Shown here: positions 56,881 through 64,000 of the stretch, piece after piece
Position numbering within the stretch: the first letter of the stretch is position 1
Layout of the letters: each line of letters opens with the position of its first letter
From: Cydia pomonella
Lineage: Eukaryota > Arthropoda > Insecta > Lepidoptera > Tortricidae
DNA length: 64,000 bases
NCBI RefSeq assembly: GCF_033807575.1
Contig: NC_084725.1
Location: 5,429,001-5,493,000 of the forward strand
Direction: 5' to 3'
Notes under the pieces: generated by a model
Database searches by the model: none
What the model was told of the DNA's origin: nothing
What the model saw: the letters and a program-made list of their open reading frames with translations, nothing else
Translations under genes and position numbers: made by a program

Positions 56881-57064
56881 GACGCTTGAGGCGACCTCAT
56901 ATTGAATCCTGGGATATTATATGATTATGTAATGTTTAAGTTAAAGCGTAGTCTAGTTGAAGTAATAAGTGTAAAGAGCTTAAAATGGTTGATAAATTAT
57001 GAAATAATCGATAAATATTACTAAATTTACGATATCGATTTATCAATGCCAATATCTGGGAGAC

Positions 57065-57180
57065 TGAGCTTTTTTTATGTAATAGGCAGCAAACGAGCAG
57101 ACGAGCCGCCTGATGGGAAGCATCATCATCATCATCGCCGCCCATGGACATAAGCGACATCGGAGGAGCCACTTATGCGC
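57065..57180 (+). mobile_element. LINE/SINE 3' tail
   Basis: AGGCAGCAAACGAGCAGACG, GCCGCCTGATGGGAAGCATC and CGCCCATGGACATAAGCGAC match a common lepidopteran retroelement tail, with a CAT-repeat expansion inside. Confidence 0.5.
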
Positions 57181-57391
57181 CAACCTTTGAGAACCCTAAA
57201 TACATGCTTTGCTCGGAAAACATAAAAACTCAAAAATACGCGTTTTTCCTGAGATAAGACGTAGCTAGATCGATTTTTCGCTCCCAAAAACTCCCATATA
57301 GCAAATTTCATCGACATCGTTAGAGCCCTTTCCGACATATATATATACAAGAATTGCTCGTGTAAAGGTATCAATTCCATACAACACTAAA

Positions 57392-57454
57392 TCCCGCAAG
57401 GTTCTTGACCCCAACTGAAGAAAGAGTTCAGTTGGGGTCAAGAACCTTGCGGGA
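57392..57454. repeat. Perfect 28-bp hairpin, 7-nt loop
   Basis: The arm 57392-57419 (starts TCCCGCAAGGTTCTTG) is the exact reverse complement of 57427-57454; the loop GAAAGAG lies at 57420-57426. Perfect identity implies a recent origin. Confidence 0.85.
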
Positions 57455-57547
57455 GTTAGACAGTGATATATGGAGTTATTTGGCCCTTGCCGAAAGACTT
57501 CTTTTTTTGCGTTACGTGCAAATGTGCAAATTTACATGTCCAGAGGG

Positions 57548-57668
57548 CCTACCGCGAACACCGAAGTTCGCAAATTGCGGGCACCTTTCTCTGTCACTTT
57601 AATTACGGCTTGATTCGAGTAAAAGAGAAAGATGCCCGCAATTTGGGAACGTCGATGTTCGCGGTAGG
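57548..57668. repeat. CTACCGCG hairpin MITE, full copy
   Basis: CCTACCGCGAACACCGAAGT at the left, complement of CGATGTTCGCGGTAGG at the right. The inner arms GCGGGCACCTTTCTCT and AGAGAAAGATGCCCGC pair almost perfectly. Confidence 0.8.
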
Positions 57669-57689
57669 TCTCCAAAAAAAAATGTGTTG

Positions 57690-58030
57690 GTGTCATGCAC
57701 TTAGAACGTCTCGACGACTTATGTGCGGTTTTAAAAGCGCAAATCATTGTGTGGTCAAATAACAACTCTATGCTTCTAGGTATAAAGTTTAAAACAAGTT
57801 TGGCAAACGTTTAGTTTTTTTAAGTAAATTATTTTTAGCTTTATTGGAAGACTTCGATGTGCGATTCATTCTCATATCATATTTTATTGCATTGGTTGAA
57901 TTATTTTGATAAAACGATTTTATGTAATCAGTTAGCCGAGCATATTATATTATACGAGTACCTTAATTAGGATTTTTTACATGCTTTTCATCAATATTGG
58001 TATTAAAATTTAATTAACGATTCAGGTAAA
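57690..58030. other. No supported feature
   Basis: AT-rich gap between a MITE and a LINE. Confidence 0.4.
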
Positions 58031-58032
58031 AG

Positions 58033-58600
58033 TATGCTGGCATCCAAAAAACTCGGTGTGCGCAGTACTGTACTCCGGGGCAAAGACTGCTGCTATATAA
58101 ATCGCAAGTCAGACCCCATATGGAGTATTGCTGTCACCTTTGGGCAGAGCACCTGCATGCCAGCTTGGACCCTTCGACTCAGTCCAAAGGCGCGCTGTAT
58201 GAATCGTTGACGATCCCAAACTCACAAGTGGTATTAAACCTTTAAGTCTATGGAGAGACTGCCTCCTTGTGTGTGTTCTACCGCTTGCACAATGGGCTGT
58301 GCTCTGAGGAATTGTTTGACATGATGCCAACGGCCGCTTTCTATTACCGCACCGCTCGCCGTCGGCAGGGAGTTCATCCTCACACCTTAGAACCTAAATG
58401 GTCGCGTACTATGCGGTTCAACAGTTTCCTCCCGCGGACGCTCCGGCTGTGGAATGAGCTCCCTTCCGAGGTTACCTTCCGTGGGTCGGCAACGCGCATG
58501 TAACACCTCTGGAGTTGCAGGCGTCCATAGGCTGCGGTGACTGCTTACCATCAAGCGGGCCGTATGCTTGTTTTCTACCGTCGTGGTATAAAAATAAAGT
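58033..58600 (+). mobile_element. 5'-truncated LINE, RT thumb/C-terminal region
   Basis: Frames include ASKKLGVRSTVLRG, CVFYRLHNGLCSEELFDMM, then YRTARRRQGVHPHTLEP, MRFNSFLPRTLRLWNELPSE, followed by the 3' UTR (GTAACACCTCTGGAGTTGCA, ACCATCAAGCGGGCCGTATG). The first half is frame-broken; 58267-58503 is intact. A tail copy lies at 62954-63047. Confidence 0.8.
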
Positions 58601-58759
58601 ATCGTTATTTATGGAATGGGGAGTTAAATGGAATTTGTATAACAAATCTATTTAAAAACAAGTTTCAATTGCTTATCGAAAAAATGAAAAAAAAACGTAT
58701 GTGGAAAGTAAAATGCTCTAGTGCAGAAACGTATCACTTTCTGCACACTTAAGAGCCCT

Positions 58760-59095
58760 TAATCCTTGGAGCGTTCTCCGATTTCACGAAATAACGCTCG
58801 ATAGATGGCGTTGGCGCTCGGTACGCGAGCGCCGGCAACGCGACGCGCGTTTCAATGCAGACTAGAATAATCTTGATAGTTTTCAATATAATTTCAAGCA
58901 ACATTAATTTTAGTGTCATATGATATCATATGGGCACTCTTTATTTTATTGTATATGCACAGTAGTTTTTTTTTTAATGTACACTACTACTAAGTGTACA
59001 GACTACAGAGTGTACTATAACCCTTGCTCTTTATTCTGTCTCTTTCACACCAATGGAAAATGAAGAAGTTACTAAATGACTGCAGGTATAAATAA
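58760..59095. other. No supported gene
   Basis: A CpG-rich patch (GCGCTCGGTACGCGAGCGCC) near 58815; nothing else. Confidence 0.4.
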
Positions 59096-59098
59096 AGT

Positions 59099-59540
59099 AT
59101 ATTAGTGCGATAGAGAGACAGATAGTGTTTCGTTGTCGTATCGTAAACGATTGGCATGTTGGCCACACACTTGCTTAGTGCCTAGCCAAAATACCAATCG
59201 TTTGCGTATATTAGTGCGATAGAGAGAGAGTAGTGTTTCGTTGTCGTATCGTAAACGATTGGCATGTTGGCTACGCACCCATGATACCTAGCCAAGAAGC
59301 CAATCGATTGCGCATATTAGTGCGATAGAGAGACAGATAGTGTTTCCTTGTCGTATCGTAAACGTTTGGCATGTTGGCTACGCACCCATGCTGCCCAGCC
59401 AAGATGCCAATCGTTTGTGCATATTAGTACGAGAGAGAGACAGATAGTGTTTCGTTGTCGTATCGATTGGCATGGTGGCTACGCACCCATGCTGCGTAGT
59501 CAAGATGCCAATCGTTTGCGCACATTAGTGCTATAGAGTT
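59099..59540 (+). repeat. Hairpin minisatellite, about 106-bp unit, about four copies
   Basis: Unit starts (TTAGTGCGATAGAGAG) at 59102, 59211, 59317, 59424 and 59525. Each unit carries CGTAAACGATTGGCAT and, about 60 bp later, ATGCCAATCGTTTGCG, so each can fold into a hairpin. The last unit is cut off by the foldback element. Confidence 0.85.
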
Positions 59541-59594
59541 TCAGTGTTATTTGAAATCACGTTAGGGTTTGTATTATTATTTTTGACCCGAATG

Positions 59595-60785
59595 AAGTCC
59601 ATCCAGGTTCTTATGATGGAGTCAGGAGTTGGTCACCAGAACTCCTAATCTACTCATTATAATTCCATCGTGCTTGGGCTCAAAAGATTTGCCCTGACGA
59701 ACACCATCGATCTAGGTGAGGTCCAGGGTCTCATGACGGAGTCAGGAGTTGGTCACCAGAACTCCCCAGAACTCCTAATCTACTCATCATAACTCCATCG
59801 AGTTTGGGCTCAATAGATTTACCCTGATGAGCACCATCAATCTAGATGAAGTCCAGGGTCTCATGATGGAGTCAGGAGTAGGTCACTAGAACTCCTAATC
59901 TACTCATTATAATTCCATCGTATTCGAGCTCAATAGATTTGCCCTGACGAGTACCATCGATCTAGATGAAGTCCAGGGTCTCATGATGGAGTCAGGAGTT
60001 GGTCACCATAATTCCTAATCTACTCATCATAACTCCATCGTGTTTGGGCTCAAAAGATTTGCCCTGACGAGTACCATCGATCTAGATGAAGTCCAGGGTC
60101 TCATGATGGAGTCAGGAGTTGGTCACCAGAACTCCTAATCTACTCATTATAATTCCATCGTGTTTGGGCTCAAAAGATTTGCCCTGACGAGTACCATCGA
60201 TCTAGATGAAGTCCAGGGTCTCATGATGGAGTCAGGAGTTGGTCACCATAATTCCTAATCTACTCATCATAACTCCATCGTGTTTGGGCTCAATAGATTT
60301 GCCCTCACGAGCACCATCAATCTAGATGATGTTCAGGGTCTCATGATGGAGTCAGGAGTTGGTCACTAGAACTCCTAATCTACTCATTATAATTCCATCG
60401 TGTTTGGGCTCAAAAGATTTGCCCTGACGAGTACCATCGATCTAGATGAAGTCCAGGGTCTCATGATGGAGTCAGGAGTTGGTCACCATAATTCCTAATC
60501 TACTCATCATAACTCCATCGTGTTTGGGCTCAATAGATTTGCCCTTACGAGCACCATCAATCTAGATGATGTTCAGGGTCTCATGATGGAGTCAGGAGTT
60601 GGTCACTAGAACTCCTAATCTACTCATTATAATTCCATCGTGTTTGGGCTCAAAAGATTTGCCCTGACGAGTACCATCGATCTAGATGAAGTCCAGGGTC
60701 TCATGATGGAGTCAGGAGTTGGTCACCAGAACTCGTAATCTCTGTATCATAACTCCATCGTGTTTGGGCTCAATAGATTTACTCC
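59595..60785 (+). repeat. Left tandem array, about 10 x 120 bp
   Basis: The exact 120-bp period is visible from 59850 on (59850, 59970, 60090 ...). One early unit has a short insertion (CCCCAGAACT, about 59765). Variant CACCATAATTCCTAATC recurs every 240 bp (60002, 60242, 60482). Confidence 0.85.
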
Positions 60786-60815
60786 GACAAGCACCAACAA
60801 ATTACCATTATGATG

Positions 60816-62800
60816 AATAGATTAGGAGTTCTGGTGACCAACTACTGAGTCCATCATGAGACCCTCGACTTAATCTAGATCGATGGTACTCGTCAGGGCA
60901 AATCTTTTGAGCCCAAACACGATGGAGTTATGATGAATAGACTAGGAGTTCTGGTGATCAACTCCTGAGTCCATCATGAGACCCTGGACCTGATCTAGAT
61001 TGATGGTGCTCGTCAGGGCAACTCCATTGAGCCCATACACGATGGAGTTATGATGAGTAGATTAGGAGTTCTGGTGACCAACTCCTGACTCCATCATGAG
61101 ACCCTGGACCTCATCTAGATCGATGGTGCTCGTCAGGGCAAATCTTTTGAGCCCAAACACGTTGGAATTATAATGAGTAGATTAGGAGTTCTAGTGACCA
61201 ACTCCTGACTCCATCATGAGACCCTGGACTTTATCTAGATTGATGATGCTCGTCAGGGCAAATCTATTGAGCCCAAACACGATGAGGTTATGATGAGTAG
61301 TTTAGGAGTTCTGGTGACCAACTCCTGACTCCATCATGAGACCCTGGACCTCATCTAGATCGATGGTGTTCATCAGGGCAAATCTATTGAGCCCAAACAC
61401 GATGGAGTTATGATGAGTAGATTAGGAGTTCTGGTGACCAACTCCTGACTCCATCATGAGACCCTGGACCTCATCTAGATCGATGGTGCTCATCAGGGCA
61501 AATCTTTTGAGCCCAAACACGTTGGAATTATAATGAGTAGATTAGGAGTTCTAGTGACCAACTCCTGACTCCATCATGAGACCCTGGACTTTATCTAGAT
61601 TGATGATGCTCGTCAGGGCAAATCTATTGAGCCCGAACACGATGAGGTTATGATGAGTAGATTAGGAGTTCTGGTGACCAACTCCTGACTCCATCATGAG
61701 ACCCTGGGCCTCATCTAGATCGATGGTGTTCATCAGGGCAAATCTATTGAGCCCAAACACGATGGAGTTATGATGAGTAGATTAGGAGTTCTGGTAACCA
61801 GCTCCTGACTCCATCATGAGACCCTGGACCTCATCTAGATTGATGGTGCTCGTCAGGGCAACTCTATTGAACCCAAACACGATGGAGTTATGATGAGTAG
61901 ATTAGGAGTTCTGGTGACCAGCTCCTGACTCCATCATGAGACCCTGGACCTCATCTAGATTGAAGGTGCTCGTCAGAGCAACTCTATTGAGCCCAAACAC
62001 GATGGAGTTATGATGAGTAGAGTAGGAGTTCTGGTGACCAACTCCTGACTCCATCATGAGACCCTGGACCTCATCTAGATCGATGGTGCTCATCAGGGCA
62101 AATCTTATGAGCACAAACACGTTGGAATTATAATGAGTAGATTAGGAGTTCTAGTGACCAACTCCTGACTCCATCATGAGACCCTGGACTTTATCTAGAT
62201 TGATGATGCTCGTCAGGGCAAATCTATTGAGCCCGAACACGATGAGGTTATGATGAGTAGTTTAGGAGTTCTGGTGACCAACTCCTGACTCCATCATGAG
62301 ACCCTGGGCCTCATCTAGATCGATGGTGTTCATCAGGGCAAATCTATTGAGCCCAAACACGATGGAGTTATGATGAGTAGATTAGGAGTTCTGGTGACCA
62401 GCTCCTGACTCCATCATGAGACCCTGGACCTCATCTAGATTGATGGTGCTCGTCAGGGCAACTCTATTGAACCCAAACACGATGGAGTTATGATGAGTAG
62501 ATTAGGAGTTCTGGTGACCAGCTCCTGACTCCATCATGAGACCCTGGACCTCATCTAGATTGAAGGTGCTCATCAGGGCAACTCTGTTGAGCCCAAACAC
62601 GATGGAATTATAATGAGTAGATTAGGAGTTCTAGTGACCAACTCCTGACTCCATCATGACACCCTGGACCTCATCTAGATCGATGGTGTTCGTCAGGGCA
62701 AATCTTTTGAGCCCAAACACGATGGGATTATAATAAGTAGATTAGGAGTTCTGGTGACCAACTCCTGACTCGCATCATGAGAACTTGGACTTCATCCGGG
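60816..62800 (-). repeat. Right tandem array, about 17 x 120 bp, inverted
   Basis: CCATCATGAGACCCTGGAC recurs every 120 bp from about 60851 to 62651. Variant blocks (GTTGGAATTATAATGAG with TGATGATGCTCG) recur at 61160, 61520 and 62120, i.e. at 360- and 600-bp spacing. Confidence 0.85.
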
Positions 62801-62953
62801 TCAAAAATAATAATGCAAACCCTAACGTAATTTCAAGTGAAAATGCGTTTTTCAGAAAATCGCAGCCAAATAACACTAGACCTTACTCATAGTGTTGTGT
62901 TCCTGCCGGTGAGTAAGGTTGCCAGAGCTCAACGAGGGGCGGGAGGGGGTTAG

Positions 62954-63047
62954 GGTTGGCAACGCGTATGTAACTCCTCTGGAGTTGCAGGCGTACATAT
63001 GCGGGCCGTATCCTTGTTTGCCACCGACTTAGTATTAAAAAAAAAGT
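62954..63047 (+). mobile_element. LINE 3' tail, internally deleted
   Basis: GGCAACGCGTATGTAACTCC, GGAGTTGCAGGCGTACATA and GCGGGCCGTATCCTTGTTTG match the 3' UTR of the 58.0-kb LINE, ending in an A9 run. Confidence 0.7.
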
Positions 63048-63059
63048 AACACTGAAAAT

Positions 63060-64000
63060 CCATCAATAAGCGAGTCTGTTAGGCATACTGTAAAAAATGA
63101 ACTTTTATTAAGATTTTCTAATCGCAGTATATAGCACTTCTCGGAACTCTGTAGCTGATTACGATCGCAACGAATGCCTGACAATCGAGCACAGGTCCGT
63201 CCTCTAAGCGCGCTCCGCGCGGACTGAGAGCGGGGCGTCGCTGCTGGGTGATTTATACGTGTTTTAAAAAAATATAAATTTACGGCAATGTAGGTCCCAT
63301 AGTTACGATTTTTTTTTATAGGTTAACATAAAGTTACAGTTTGCTATAATATTATTTTTAAAGCAAAATATGCGTACAATTTGCGGAAATAAAATATAAT
63401 AAAACCCTGTTTTCGCCAAAAAAATGAAGAAAACTCGGAAGGTATTTTATCAGTTTTTTCAAATGAATCTTCGATTGTTAATCATTCCAGCCCCTCGTAC
63501 GAGATATGTTGAATCAAATTGTAGTCATTCATGTACCAAATGATTCTTGTTTATAGCAAAATTGAGAACCAAAACGCCACATCTCACTGCAAAATTTGGA
63601 AAAGACTCCCAAAAAACCTCATTAAAAAAGAGGTTTAAAAGAGAAAATGAAAATTTGAACTGTTGGAGCCCCTAGTTTAGGAAACGATTATTTAAGTACG
63701 TTATCAGTTTTTGAATAAATACTAATAGTTACGTCGTAATCTTGAATGAAAAAGGAAGAATTTTACAAAATACGCTCGTCTGTAGGAATAAGGACTCTTA
63801 ACACACTTTTCAGAACAACTATTACCCTCTTTCAGAACATGAGAAATGAAAGCGCATTTTTCTCAGCCAATATGGTCGCGTCAAGAAAAAGGTTGAAAAC
63901 ACTGCTTTCTCTAGGTTTATATTACTTGACTATTCAATGTTCATCCCACGTAGGTACTTATTTTTGACCGAGCGTTAGCGAAGGTCTCTGTTTCAGCTTG
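63060..64000. other. No supported gene
   Basis: A CpG-rich patch at 63205-63240; otherwise AT-rich. The last 35 bases resemble the repeat at 44290. Confidence 0.35.

Larger units (their letters stand above)
59540..62880. mobile_element. Foldback-like element with opposed 120-bp tandem arrays
   Basis: The outer ends are inverted: AGTGTTATTTG then GAAATCACGTTAGGGTTTG at the left, CAAACCCTAACGTAATTTC and CAAATAACACT at the right. Inside, about ten 120-bp units run one way (59595-60785), a short centre (about 60785-60815) follows, and about 17 units run the other way (60816-62800). The unit holds GTCAGGAGTTGGTCACCAG, CTCCTAATCTACTCAT and ATCGATCTAGATGAAGTCC. The right terminus has an extra segment of about 33 bp lacking at the left. 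No transposase ORF; the unit length (40 codons) lets chance frames persist. Confidence 0.85.

Noticed and set aside
61902..62120. ORF in the foldback array as a repeat protein
   Set aside because: The unit is exactly 40 codons, so frames persist by length; most units carry an in-frame stop at CTCCTAATC.
59595..62800. CRISPR-like array
   Set aside because: Units are uniformly similar with no repeat/spacer pattern, and the genome is eukaryotic.

Overview
The window looks like an AT-rich, repeat-dense piece of a lepidopteran (moth or butterfly) genome. The coding exons carry eukaryotic splice sites. The repeats include tRNA-derived SINEs and LINE 3' tails of types I recognise from Lepidoptera, a Helitron-like end and many palindromic MITEs. 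No database search was possible, so family names rest on motifs and recall.

Layout. About 1-16 kb on the minus strand holds two head-to-tail genes for very long, probably secreted, Thr/Pro/Tyr-rich proteins. Gene 2 (upstream) has a 7,022-bp main exon (6841-13862), a 66-bp exon (14517-14582) and a weakly supported signal-peptide exon near 16.1 kb. Gene 1 (downstream) has a 5' exon ending at 5545, exons 4959-5197 and 4440-4763, and a giant exon that runs off the left edge (1-4182). Both carry a module of the form Y-T-T-[YF]-T-[YFW]-[FWL]-T-T followed by a Ser/Thr/Val-rich strand: one copy in gene 1 and about six in gene 2. They are probably tandem paralogues of an insect apical or cuticular matrix family (DUF4758-like is my best guess, unverified). 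Gene 1's last exon has an apparent one-base loss in an A4 run (2781-2784, plus strand). Downstream of it 927 codons remain open, so I read it as one gene with an assembly error or a genuine lesion.

From 16 to 59 kb I see no complete gene. There are three weak orphan exon candidates on the plus strand (16312-16469, 32443-32608, 55733-55934), and the rest is transposon-derived or featureless AT-rich DNA. Notable elements are a 749-bp PIF/Harbinger-like element with 24-bp perfect terminal inverted repeats (TIRs) inserted in a SINE; a TTAA-flanked 426-bp element; nested hairpin MITEs; four fragments of one retroelement C-terminal domain; and several dispersed repeat families present in two or more copies.

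From 59.1 to 62.9 kb is the most striking structure: a ~106-bp hairpin minisatellite, into whose last unit is set a ~3.3-kb foldback-like element. The foldback consists of about 10 copies of a 120-bp unit in one orientation and about 17 in the other, bounded by inverted terminal sequence and without coding capacity.
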